In this document: positions 7,896 through 14,835 of the stretch, in pieces
How positions within the stretch are numbered: position 1 is the stretch's first letter
How the letters are laid out: each line of letters begins with the position of its first letter
Origin: an uncultured Lachnospiraceae bacterium
Lineage (GTDB): Bacteria; Bacillota; Clostridia; Lachnospirales; Lachnospiraceae
Length of the DNA stretch: 19,053 nucleotides
Assembly (NCBI GenBank): GCA_934418055.1
Contig: CAKRWX010000018.1
Span: 1 to 19,053 of the forward strand
Direction: 5' to 3'
Notes under the pieces: generated by a model
What the model saw: the letters and a program-made list of their open reading frames with translations, nothing else
What the model was told of the DNA's origin: nothing
Databases searched by the model: none
Translations under genes and position numbers: made by a program

Positions 7896-8627
7896 TTATC
7901 CTACAAATGGCATGATCCACTCCACCCACATCCAGCTGACTGGCATCACCAGGATCATGGCTGGGATCATATCCGCTGTCGGGAACATTTTTACTTTAAT
8001 CATACGGAAGCCGGTTGCCAGCATGATCATGCCGCCTGCTGCCTTGAAATCATCGATCATCGCCGGTGTGGTCAGCGGATAGATCAGATTTGCCCCAAAA
8101 AACAGTGCTAAAAAGATCACCAGCTGCGGAATTGCGATCAGAGATACCACGCCGCCTAAGGTGCAGGCAAAAATCAGTGCTGTAAATAAATCCAGAATGG
8201 ACTTGGCAATCAAAATACTGTGTTCTCCCGTCATACCAGATACGATAGAACCGTAAATTCCAGTTCCGCTGGCACAGAATAACACAATCACCGTCACCAG
8301 TGTGGTCATAAATTCCTCTTCAGAAATGGTATCGTTGGTATTTTTGATCACTTTGGACACGGCCTTCTGCATCAGGCCCGCCCCTTTCTGGATCCAGTCT
8401 CCCAAATGGATTGCCAGACCAATGGCCGTTCCAATGACGATGGAAAAGATCACCGCTGGCATATTTTTCATGAGAACAATGGTACTGACGCCCATTCCCA
8501 TGGCGCAGACACCGAAGATCATATTTAACTTTTCTTTAAAATCCTGGTCTAAACGGTCTTTGACGACCAGACCGATCCCACCTCCTACAATTACGGATAA
8601 CGCATTGACTAATATTCCTAATGGCAT
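7896..8627 (-). CDS. DUF554 family membrane protein (YdfK/YqgA-like)
   Basis: 243 residues from ATG 8627. The upstream AGGAAGG is somewhat distant at 13 nt. The protein starts MPLGILVNALSVIVGGGIGL, the characteristic opening of the DUF554 family, and continues with several hydrophobic helices including FGVCAMGMGVSTIVLM, VIFSIVIGTAIGLAIHL, TLVTVIVLFCASGTGIYG and LATGFRMIKVKMFPTADMIP. Length is close to that of YdfK/YqgA proteins. It is an inner-membrane protein whose function is unknown. The gene lies 49 nt downstream of the M20 amidohydrolase on the same strand, so the two are probably co-transcribed. Confidence 0.85.
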   Translation of the reverse strand: MPLGILVNALSVIVGGGIGLVVKDRLDQDFKEKLNMIFGVCAMGMGVSTIVLMKNMPAVIFSIVIGTAIGLAIHLGDWIQKGAGLMQKAVSKVIKNTNDTISEEEFMTTLVTVIVLFCASGTGIYGSIVSGMTGEHSILIAKSILDLFTALIFACTLGGVVSLIAIPQLVIFLALFFGANLIYPLTTPAMIDDFKAAGGMIMLATGFRMIKVKMFPTADMIPAMILVMPVSWMWVEWIMPFVG

Positions 8628-8676
8628 AAAACAACTATTTCCTTCCTAATCTACTTCCTATCATTCTTCTTTCGTA

Positions 8677-9858
8677 TTATTTCTGGTTCTCTGTCTTCAG
8701 CCACTGCACCGCGCAGTGCACCATGGACGCCACACCGATCGGGCAGACGTCTTCGTTGAAGACTACCTTCGGATTATGAGCCCCATAATTGCCCCGCTCG
8801 TCCAGATATCCAGCGCCCAGATACAGGAAAACCGATGGCACACGCTCCGCAATCAGGGCAAAATCCTCTGACGCGTTGGCAGAAGCACCTGGATACAGGG
8901 TAAGACCTGGAATCGGAAGTTCCTTTACGAAACCAACCATCTCATTCGTCAGCGCCGGATCGCAGATCAGCGGACAAACCTCCGATAACATCTCAATCTC
9001 CACACTGGCTCCAAATACTGCCGCTTCGCCTTCTGCCACCTGTCTCATACGGCGTACCAGCAATTCTCTTGCCTCTTTGTCATTGGTACGGATGGTTCCC
9101 TGCAGCACAGCAGTCTCTGGAATAATATTCGGTGCGGAACCTGCTGAAAACTGACCAATGGTCAGCACACAGGCGTGGTTTGGATTGCTTTCTCTGGCGA
9201 TCAGCTCCTGGAACGCCAGATAAATGTGCATGCCCACATTGATCGGGTCAATAGAGGTCTGTGGAGAAGCACCGTGGGCTCCTTTTCCATGGATCGTGAT
9301 CTTAAATCCATCGACTGAAGACATCATCACGCCACTGCCATTGTACATGACCAGGCCCGCTGGAACTTTACCAGCCGCCACATGACAAGCCATGGCTGCA
9401 TCCACTTTCGGATTTTCCAGAATTCCATGTTCAATCATGTTCCGGCTTCCCTCAAAGGTCTCCTCCGCTGGCTGGAACATAAATTTCACCGTTCCTTCCA
9501 ACTCAGCTTCCTTCTCTTTTAACAGTTTCGCTGCCGTCAGCAGCATGGCTGCATGGAAATCATGGCCACAGGCGTGGTTGCGGTTGTCCGTCTGACAGGC
9601 AAACGGTTCTCCACTCTCCTCCGGCATCGGCAGTGCATCCATATCCGCCCGGAGAAGCAGTACCTTTCCTGGCTTTCCCAAAGTCACCGTCACACCGGCT
9701 CCACATTCTTTCGGCTCTAATCCGTATTCCCTTAATTTCGCCATCACATAAGCCTTTGTCTCCGGAAGATCCAGACCAACTTCCGCATGCTGGTGAAGAT
9801 AACGGCGGTTGGCGATGGTTTCTTCTTTTAACTGACAGGCTCTCTCGTAATCGTTCAT
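8677..9858 (-). CDS. M20 family amidohydrolase (hippurate/N-acyl-amino-acid hydrolase type)
   Basis: 393 residues from ATG 9858 with AGGAGG 7 nt upstream. Cytoplasmic zinc or manganese peptidase-fold enzyme that removes acyl groups from N-acyl amino acids or related amides. Visible active-site features are LLRADMDALP (68-77), NHACGHDFHAA (C97, H99), FQPAEE (E132, E133), ACHVAAG (H159) and, near the end, GAHNPKVVFNED (H361). A smaller dimerisation domain should occupy about residues 183-295 (GFKITIHGKGAHGASPQ onward). Length and motif order match the family fully, with nothing missing. The exact substrate cannot be assigned. It lies 65 nt downstream of the 155-residue gene and may share its transcript or have its own promoter. 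Confidence 0.9.
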   Translation of the reverse strand: MNDYERACQLKEETIANRRYLHQHAEVGLDLPETKAYVMAKLREYGLEPKECGAGVTVTLGKPGKVLLLRADMDALPMPEESGEPFACQTDNRNHACGHDFHAAMLLTAAKLLKEKEAELEGTVKFMFQPAEETFEGSRNMIEHGILENPKVDAAMACHVAAGKVPAGLVMYNGSGVMMSSVDGFKITIHGKGAHGASPQTSIDPINVGMHIYLAFQELIARESNPNHACVLTIGQFSAGSAPNIIPETAVLQGTIRTNDKEARELLVRRMRQVAEGEAAVFGASVEIEMLSEVCPLICDPALTNEMVGFVKELPIPGLTLYPGASANASEDFALIAERVPSVFLYLGAGYLDERGNYGAHNPKVVFNEDVCPIGVASMVHCAVQWLKTENQK

Positions 9859-9923
9859 CGAAGTTCCTCCTATCTTATCAAATAAATGAACAGGAGATAA
9901 CCACTAGGAATCCTGCTTATGAT

Positions 9924-10391
9924 CTATACCAAGATCAGATCGTCCTGATGATACATGATTTCAGCTAGAAGATAACTCAATTCCGCCATCCCATCCGTTA
10001 CCTGATCTTCCATCTGAATCTCTGCTTTCCATCTATCAAGACCATTTATCCTTCCGATCACCTGATCATTCTGATAAATAGTATATTCTCTTTTCGGAGT
10101 CTGTACAAGGGTATACTTTTCCTTGTTTTCCAGGAAATACAATGCTTTTACGCGGGCTGGTTGAAAATACGGATGCTCCATTTCCATCTTCATCGTTCCG
10201 CTTCCGCAAATACCTCCAGAAACTTCCACATGTTCTTCATTCCTTTTGACGCGAATGATCACTTTTCCATTTTTATCCTGAATCCACCATTCAGTGCCTT
10301 TTCGATGCAGATAATGTTCCTCTTTTTCCTGTTCCCGCTGAATTATTTCTTTTCCAAATTCTTTTTTTACCATCCATGTTTTCATATACAT
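9924..10391 (-). CDS. Uncharacterised 155-residue protein in the CHR transporter operon
   Basis: Starts at ATG 10391, 16 nt after the stop of the upstream CHR gene, with GAGGGAG overlapping that junction; a second ATG two codons on is possible. No signal peptide or membrane helix. The sequence is charged and rich in short beta-like repeats: WWIQDKNGKVIIRVKRN, MEMEHPYFQPARVKALYFLE, YTLVQTPKREYTIYQNDQVIGRI, WKAEIQMEDQ. It ends in a helix-like stretch AELSYLLAEIMYHQDDLILV. The pattern of a polymer-like beta sheet with an 'ordinary Ile-x-Asp/Asn-x-x-Gly' turn resembles the LURP-one/tubby C-terminal-like fold, but this is a guess from pattern only. Function unknown; its placement suggests a role with the transporters. 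Confidence 0.7.
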   Translation of the reverse strand: MYMKTWMVKKEFGKEIIQREQEKEEHYLHRKGTEWWIQDKNGKVIIRVKRNEEHVEVSGGICGSGTMKMEMEHPYFQPARVKALYFLENKEKYTLVQTPKREYTIYQNDQVIGRINGLDRWKAEIQMEDQVTDGMAELSYLLAEIMYHQDDLILV

Positions 10392-10407
10392 ACACGCTCC
10401 CTCTCAT

Positions 10408-10971
10408 TTAAATTCCAACGATCAATTGAATCATCAACCGGCCTGCTCCGCACAGACTCATCACCAGGATCGGATTGATTTTCCATTTTCTTAGTACAAA
10501 AAACGCGATTCCAAAGATTCCAAATCCAATCCAGTTTATGTTCTCTAACGTCATTGCTTTTCCAGCAAAAACAACGGTTTTCAAAATCGATAAACCAGCA
10601 GACGCAATCAAAGCCACTACCGTTGGACGCAGACTGGATAACACACTTTGCAGGGTTGAAACATTTTTATAACGATAATAAATATAAGCAAGCAACGACA
10701 CAATAATACAAGACGGGAAAATACATCCCATGGTAGCGATTACTGCTCCTGGAAGACCAGCAATCCGGATTCCCACGAAAGTTGCTGAATTTACTGCAAT
10801 TGGCCCAGGTGTCATCTCCGCAATGGTGATCAGATCTGTAAATTCACTCATGGTCAGCCATCCGTATCCTTCCACTACCTGACTCTGGATCAATGGCATT
10901 GCTGCATATCCCCCGCCAATGCTGAACATCCCGACCTGTAGAAAGCTAAGAAATAATTGCAGATAAATCAT
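10408..10971 (-). CDS. CHR (chromate transporter) family half-size protein, second of pair
   Basis: 187 residues from ATG 10971, overlapping the stop of the preceding CHR gene by ATGA. GGGGTGAG is upstream. The CHR signature is visible: FLQVGMFSIGGGYAAMPLIQ near the N-terminus and EMTPGPIAVNSATFVG in the middle, followed by hydrophobic helices and a basic patch VLRKWKIN. Full-length ChrA has two such domains; the short-chain type encodes each as a separate protein, normally as an adjacent pair, as here. Only the membrane role is secure. Chromate efflux is known for some members, but for gut anaerobes the natural substrate is unknown. Confidence 0.88.
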   Translation of the reverse strand: MIYLQLFLSFLQVGMFSIGGGYAAMPLIQSQVVEGYGWLTMSEFTDLITIAEMTPGPIAVNSATFVGIRIAGLPGAVIATMGCIFPSCIIVSLLAYIYYRYKNVSTLQSVLSSLRPTVVALIASAGLSILKTVVFAGKAMTLENINWIGFGIFGIAFFVLRKWKINPILVMSLCGAGRLMIQLIVGI

Positions 10972-11540
10972 AATATCTCACCCCTTTTTCTTTCCGTAAC
11001 CGCCAATCCAATACCGATCAAAGCCGATGCAAGAATGATATAAATCACATTGATCCTCCAGATTGCATTGGCCAAAAACGCTGCGACCATAATTCCAATC
11101 AATATGGGGCGTTTCTGTTTCAGCACATTCGCTCCCAGTCCGCATACCACATCCAGAATCACAGCTGCCACACCAGCCTGCATTCCTTTTAACACCAGCG
11201 CCACATAGACATTCGTCGCAAATGCCTGATAACAAAATGAAATCACCGACAGAATCATCATTGGCGGCAGGATCGTTCCAATTACAGAAGTCACCATTCC
11301 AGCAAAACCTGCCACTCTCCATCCCACTAAAATTGCCGCATTGACCGCAATCGCTCCTGGCGATGACTGCGCAAGCGCCGCCAGATCCAACATTTCCGTC
11401 ATATCGATCCAGTGCAGTTCATCCACAAATTTTCGCTTCATAAAAGTAATGATGACAAAACCGCCGCCAAAGGTAAATGCACTGATATACAATGTACTGA
11501 GGAATAATTTTCTTAAGATAGATACTTTTGTTTCTTTCAT
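10968..11540 (-). CDS. CHR (chromate transporter) family half-size protein, first of pair
   Basis: 190 residues from ATG 11540, with AGGAGA and GAGGGAG upstream. It carries the same family signature in variant form: FTFGGGFVIITFMKRKFVDE and AQSSPGAIAVNAAILVGWR, then helices around VIGTILPPMMILSVISF, GMQAGVAAVILDVVCGL and INVIYIILASALIGIGL. It differs clearly from the second copy (SSPGAIAVN against MTPGPIAVN), as expected for the two antiparallel halves of one transporter. First gene of the operon and divergent from the LysR gene across 105 bp, so LysR control is likely. Confidence 0.88.
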   Translation of the reverse strand: MKETKVSILRKLFLSTLYISAFTFGGGFVIITFMKRKFVDELHWIDMTEMLDLAALAQSSPGAIAVNAAILVGWRVAGFAGMVTSVIGTILPPMMILSVISFCYQAFATNVYVALVLKGMQAGVAAVILDVVCGLGANVLKQKRPILIGIMVAAFLANAIWRINVIYIILASALIGIGLAVTERKRGEIL

Positions 11541-11587
11541 ACTCCCTCATCTCCTTTCAGCCTCATGTTATCACTTGCCATTCAATA

Positions 11588-11609
11588 AATAAAATGCTAT
11601 TATTTTATT
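11588..11609. promoter_or_regulatory. Possible LysR operator in the divergent region
   Basis: Inverted repeat AATAAAA (11588-11594) and TTTTATT (11603-11609), 7 bp perfect, with an 8-nt spacer. It lies midway between the divergent CHR and LysR genes and fits the loose T-N11-A form of LysR-type boxes. It is purely A/T, so chance is a real possibility. A TACAAT at 11612-11617 could be the -10 of the LysR gene, without a good -35. Confidence 0.35.
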
Positions 11610-11645
11610 ATTACAATATCATTTTTGATATAAGGAGAACATGGT

Positions 11646-12527
11646 ATGACCTTAAAACATATGCGAATCTTTGTCACCGTCTACCAGGAAATGAATGTAA
11701 CCCGCGCTGCTGACCTGCTGCACATGACTCAGCCAGCGGTCTCACGTTCTATCCAGGAATTAGAAAATTATTACGGAATCCGTCTGTTTGAACGAATTAA
11801 CCATCGTCTGTACCGCACCAAAGGAAGCGAAGAATTTTACGCAAGAGCGCTTCACATTGTCAATTCCTTTAACGATATGGAGATGGGCATCAAAAACTGG
11901 GATGAATTTGGAATTTTGAGAGTTGGCTCCAGCATCACCCTTGGCAACTTCTTTCTGCCAGGTATCATTGAAACGCTCCAGAAAGCCCATCCCAATCTTC
12001 AAATACGTGCCACCATCTCCAAAGGCCGAAATATTTACGAGGCGATTCTTGATGATAAAATTGACCTGGCGGTCGTTGAGGGAAATGTTTCCGGGGAATA
12101 CATTCACAAAGAACCTATTCGGGAAGACCATCTAAAACTGATTCTTCCGCCGACACACCCATTAACACGCCAGTCCCAGATTTTCATGAAAGATCTCCCT
12201 CAATATCCCCTGCTGATGAGAGAATCCGGCAGCGTTGGACGGGTGCTTTTAGACCGCACATTTGCCATGCATGGGCTTTCCTTCATTCCCACATGGGAAA
12301 GCGCCAGTACCCAGGCCCTGGTTCATGGGGTTTCCCGCGGACTTGGCATCGCAATTCTCCCAGAACAGCTGGTAGAGGCAGATATTCGCGCTGGAAATGT
12401 CGTCTCACTTCCAGTTGCCGATGAGGCATTTATCCGCAAAAATTATCTTATCTGGCATAAACAAAAGTATCTTACAAAAACAGCACAAGAATTTATTCAC
12501 CTGTGCCGCAATGAAACATCCCTATAA
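11646..12527 (+). CDS. LysR-type transcriptional regulator
   Basis: 293 residues from ATG 11646 with AAGGAG 8 nt upstream. N-terminal winged helix-turn-helix (about 1-60): LKHMRIFVTVYQEMNVTRAADLL then the recognition helix TQPAVSRSIQELE, and YGIRLFERINHRLYRT. The effector domain follows from about residue 87 (FGILRVGSSITLGNFFLPGI), with the usual ending IPTWESASTQALVHGVSRGLGIAILP. Length is standard. The gene diverges from the CHR transporter pair, the normal arrangement for a LysR regulator and its target; the co-inducer is unknown. A Crp-type gene begins 19 nt after its stop, so the two may be co-transcribed. Confidence 0.92.
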   Translation: MTLKHMRIFVTVYQEMNVTRAADLLHMTQPAVSRSIQELENYYGIRLFERINHRLYRTKGSEEFYARALHIVNSFNDMEMGIKNWDEFGILRVGSSITLGNFFLPGIIETLQKAHPNLQIRATISKGRNIYEAILDDKIDLAVVEGNVSGEYIHKEPIREDHLKLILPPTHPLTRQSQIFMKDLPQYPLLMRESGSVGRVLLDRTFAMHGLSFIPTWESASTQALVHGVSRGLGIAILPEQLVEADIRAGNVVSLPVADEAFIRKNYLIWHKQKYLTKTAQEFIHLCRNETSL

Positions 12528-12546
12528 CCACGAAAGGATTCTTCAT

Positions 12547-13218
12547 ATGAATTTATCATCCAATCCCATTTTCCGTGGAATTTCCGAGGAAGAACTGGGG
12601 GAAATCTTCTCTCTGTCCTATACCCGGCAGAATTCCTACGAAAAGAACCAGATCATCTTCCACTCCGGCGATACCATTCATGAGATCGGTATTATTTTAA
12701 ATGGAAGCGTTCACATCGAAATGATTGATTTCTGGGGAAATAAAAGTATCTTAAGCAGTTTCGGTGCCGGACAGGTATTCGCGGAGACTTACGCCCTCTG
12801 TAAGGAGCCCATGTTGGTGGACGCCGTTGCCGCAGAAAAAAGCCAGATCCTGTTTCTGGACCTGGCTCTCTTATCCGATCATTCTCCTGCTGCCTCCACA
12901 GTCTGGCAGCAGAAACTGATTCACAACTTATTATCCATCTCCGTTCAGAAAAATCTGGTTCTCACCAGCCGGATTTTCTGTACTACGCCGAAAACCATCC
13001 GGGAACGGCTTTTGACTTATCTTTCCAGCCAGTCTTTGAAAGCCGGAAGTTCTTCCTTTGACATTCCATTTAACCGCCAGCAGCTGGCCGATTATCTGAA
13101 TCTGGACCGCAGCGCCCTGTCCAAGGAACTGGGAACTATGCGGGACGATGGAATCCTGGAATTTCACAAAAATCATTTTACCCTGAAATCCCATGAGCAG
13201 ATCAATTCCATAAACTGA
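12547..13218 (+). CDS. Crp/Fnr family transcriptional regulator
   Basis: 223 residues from ATG 12547, chosen because AAAGGA lies 8 nt before it; longer versions of the frame run back into the LysR gene. N-terminal cyclic-nucleotide-binding-like beta barrel (about 8-115): NQIIFHSGDTIHEIGIILNG and SFGAGQVFAETYALC. Dimerisation helix about 118-145. C-terminal HTH (about 148-215): TPKTIRERLLTYL, FDIPFNRQQLADYLNLDRSA, then LSKELGTMRDDGILEF. No cysteine cluster for an iron-sulfur centre of the Fnr kind is evident at the N-terminus. Effector unknown. The 3' end overlaps the convergent tspO-like gene by 17 nt. Confidence 0.9.
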   Translation: MNLSSNPIFRGISEEELGEIFSLSYTRQNSYEKNQIIFHSGDTIHEIGIILNGSVHIEMIDFWGNKSILSSFGAGQVFAETYALCKEPMLVDAVAAEKSQILFLDLALLSDHSPAASTVWQQKLIHNLLSISVQKNLVLTSRIFCTTPKTIRERLLTYLSSQSLKAGSSSFDIPFNRQQLADYLNLDRSALSKELGTMRDDGILEFHKNHFTLKSHEQINSIN

Positions 13219-13669
13219 TAAATAAGTTCAAATACCCGGCATAAACCAGCCAGAGCAAATATGGAACCAACAGATATGCTGCTTTCCTGGAAATACCGTA
13301 AAATTTCTGGATGCAGACCCACACCAGCCATCCAAGCAGCACCAGCCAGGCAAATGCCAACTTATACCATTTGCCAAGGAAGAAAAATAAAGGCCAGAAA
13401 AAATTGACCGCCAGCTGTGTCCCGTAAACCTGCAGGGCTTCTGTCCGCTTTCTGGTGCGCGGCGACTCCCAGATGATCCAGGACGCGGTTCCCATGGCTA
13501 AGAACAAAATCGTCCACACAATCGGAAAAAGCCACCCTGGTGGTGCCAGCGGCGGCTTTTTCAGTTTCCGGAACACCTCTATACTGTTACGCGTGAGAAA
13601 TCCCGATACACCGCCTACTGCCAGGGGAATTGCCACGGCTACAAGCAGGGTTTTTGTTTTCTTTTTCAT
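13202..13669 (-). CDS. TspO/MBR family membrane protein
   Basis: 155 residues from ATG 13669, preceded by GGAGG at 7 nt; an upstream TTG frame extension would swallow the ribosome site. Five hydrophobic helices and the family motifs are present: KKPPLAPPGWLFPIVWTILF (38-57), GTQLAVNFFWPLFFF (83-97) and YLLVPYLLWLVYAGYLN (132-148). The last contains the C-terminal segment that corresponds to the sterol/porphyrin-recognition region. TspO proteins bind porphyrins and related ligands in the membrane and act in stress regulation in other bacteria; no role is shown here. Convergent and overlapping with the Crp-type gene. Confidence 0.9.
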   Translation of the reverse strand: MKKKTKTLLVAVAIPLAVGGVSGFLTRNSIEVFRKLKKPPLAPPGWLFPIVWTILFLAMGTASWIIWESPRTRKRTEALQVYGTQLAVNFFWPLFFFLGKWYKLAFAWLVLLGWLVWVCIQKFYGISRKAAYLLVPYLLWLVYAGYLNLFISLWN

Positions 13670-13790
13670 GGCGTTGCCTCCTGTATACAAAGTACTTTTC
13701 AGTCAGATCTCTTGCACCTTGCAATCTTTGGCTGAAAAATTTCTTTTGTAACAGGATACTCGGATGCGGTGTATTCTATACGTCTAAATT

Positions 13791-14273
13791 TTACGCCAGC
13801 ACCTTTCCCTCTGGAAACAGACCACGGAACACTTTTCTTACCAGTGGTCCGGCGATCAGCAGCTGGAATGGAAGAGCCATGATAAAATTCTTCGGAATGT
13901 TGGTCAACCAGATGATCGGCAGCAGACTCCAGCTTCCGGATTTCACACAAGCCTCTAACCCACCATACAGGGACATGATGATCACCATCGGAATCACCAT
14001 ACAGCTGGAAATGCAGATCACTTTTCGTAACACACTGCTGTCTGGTTTTACTAAGAAGCGGAATGCAAATCCTTTCGCGATTCCAGACACCAGAAACCAG
14101 TCGCAGCAGAACGCGAAAATGCAGGCAATCGGGAATCCCAGCCATGCTTCGCTGATGGTCTCGAAACCAAAAGTTCCCATATGAAGGGCAACGTTGTAAT
14201 TACTCATCCAGAGTACCATGGTGAAACACATCATCACAGAATAAATAAAACTTTCTCTCTTGTTTTGTGGCAT
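13791..14273 (-). CDS. DUF2798 family membrane protein
   Basis: 160 residues from ATG 14273 with AGGAGG 8 nt upstream. Four hydrophobic helices in two related halves: SVMMCFTMVLWMSNYNVAL and WLGFPIACIFAFCCDWFLVSGIAKGFA, then CMVIPMVIIMSLYGGLE and WLTNIPKNFIMALPFQLLIAGPLVRKVF. The repeated 'MV-x-Met-x-Tyr' and 'x-A-x-P-x-Q/F-x-x-AGP-x-x-R' pattern matches DUF2798 proteins. Function unknown. The next gene on the strand is the TspO-like protein 121 nt downstream; a shared transcript is possible. The upstream region is the long non-coding stretch with repeats. Confidence 0.8.
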   Translation of the reverse strand: MPQNKRESFIYSVMMCFTMVLWMSNYNVALHMGTFGFETISEAWLGFPIACIFAFCCDWFLVSGIAKGFAFRFLVKPDSSVLRKVICISSCMVIPMVIIMSLYGGLEACVKSGSWSLLPIIWLTNIPKNFIMALPFQLLIAGPLVRKVFRGLFPEGKVLA

Positions 14274-14382
14274 ATTTTTGTCCTCCTGTTATTTCGCAGT
14301 CTCGATCCCACATGGCACTTTTTTCATACTCACACCCATTCACATTACTGCATCATACGAATTTTTCAGTTTTAAAAACTTC

Positions 14383-14515
14383 GTAACTGTTCAGTACCTT
14401 CACAGTTACGAGCAAAAATCCATTGAAAATTGCCTTCGGCAATGGGATTTTTGCCTGCAAGCCCATGTTTTTGTACGGTCAGCGCAGTGAATGCGCAGAC
14501 CTACTGAACAGTTAC
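14383..14515. repeat. 133-bp palindromic repeat element with 14-bp inverted ends
   Basis: The ends are a perfect 14-bp inverted repeat: GTAACTGTTCAGTA (14383-14396) and TACTGAACAGTTAC (14502-14515). Inside are further pairings. TCGTAACTG/CAGTTACGA (14381-14389 with 14403-14411) makes an alternative left hairpin. GCAAAAATCC/GGATTTTTGC (14412-14421 with 14445-14454) encloses ATTGCC/GGCAAT (14429-14434 with 14438-14443). GGTCAGCGCA/TGCGCAGACC (14477-14486 with 14492-14501) has one mismatch. The flanks AAAACTTC (14375-14382) and AAAATTTC (14516-14523) match at 7 of 8 positions and could be a target duplication. No protein is encoded. It resembles a MITE or a large REP-type intergenic element. Confidence 0.7.
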
Positions 14516-14573
14516 AAAATTTCTCCGTGCGTACAGTCATTCATTTTTGTATACAGAATACAGATGTGAACAT

Positions 14574-14610
14574 AAAAAATGGAAGTCACATAAAACTCGT
14601 TGCGACTTCC
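14574..14610 (-). terminator. Rho-independent terminator
   Basis: Minus strand GGAAGTCGCA (14610-14601) and TGTGACTTCC (14590-14581) form a 10-bp stem with one G-U pair and a 10-nt loop, followed directly by ATTTTTT (14580-14574). It lies 226 nt beyond the end of the FGGY kinase gene and about 300 nt before the DUF2798 start. Confidence 0.75.
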
Positions 14611-14657
14611 ACTTTTGGGTATATCTCACTGCGTTTTTATCTCTATCATTTTTAACA
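14574..14657 (-). ncRNA. Candidate short transcript between promoter and terminator
   Basis: A TATAAT-containing promoter-like site (14664-14692) and the strong terminator (14574-14610) bracket about 85 nt on the minus strand with no coding frame beyond a 7-codon one lacking a ribosome site. This would give a small RNA ending in the 10-bp hairpin. Alternatively the terminator simply serves the FGGY kinase operon and the promoter match is chance in AT-rich DNA. Confidence 0.25.
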
Positions 14658-14663
14658 GGGGCT

Positions 14664-14692
14664 ATTATAATATAGATCAAGCATCTTCGTAA
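14664..14692 (-). promoter_or_regulatory. Promoter-like site with consensus -10
   Basis: Minus strand TATAAT (14664-14669, perfect) with TTACGA (14687-14692, only 3 of 6) at 17-nt spacing. It points away from the kinase gene into the terminator 50-90 nt downstream. The palindrome at 14701-14769 sits 8 nt upstream of its -35. Confidence 0.35.
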
Positions 14693-14700
14693 GCACTTTT

Positions 14701-14769
14701 TTCAATTTCGTTACTTTGCATAGATTTCTGACTGTCATTGCCATATTTTCTATGTTTGTAACGATTGAA
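14701..14769. repeat. Imperfect palindrome upstream of the promoter-like site
   Basis: Nested arms: TTCAA (14701-14705) with TTGAA (14765-14769), TCGTTAC (14708-14714) with GTAACGA (14758-14764), and CATAGA (14719-14724) with TCTATG (14749-14754). These give 18 complementary pairs separated by small bulges around a 24-nt centre. There is no T tract on the proper side in either direction, so it is not a terminator. It could be an operator, a recombination or MITE remnant, or an RNA hairpin in the 3' region of the kinase transcript. Confidence 0.45.
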
Positions 14770-14835
14770 TCCTATCTCATTGCCCTGTTTTGCGCAGCGA
14801 CAGAATCTCGTCCGACTATAGTTGCAAGAGGCTTT

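Noticed and set aside
9901..9960. Terminator between the 155-residue gene and the M20 gene
   Set aside because: Only a 5-bp GATCT/AGATC stem without a U tract; read-through between these genes is as likely.
13729..13770. TTTTCAG/CTGAAAA inverted repeat between the DUF2798 and TspO genes
   Set aside because: AT-rich, widely spaced and not followed by a T tract; probably chance.
14289..14327. 12-codon frame ending just before the DUF2798 ribosome site (MKKVPCGIETAK)
   Set aside because: It could be a leader peptide that couples translation, but it has no good ribosome site and no attenuator structure. Too short to support without conservation data.
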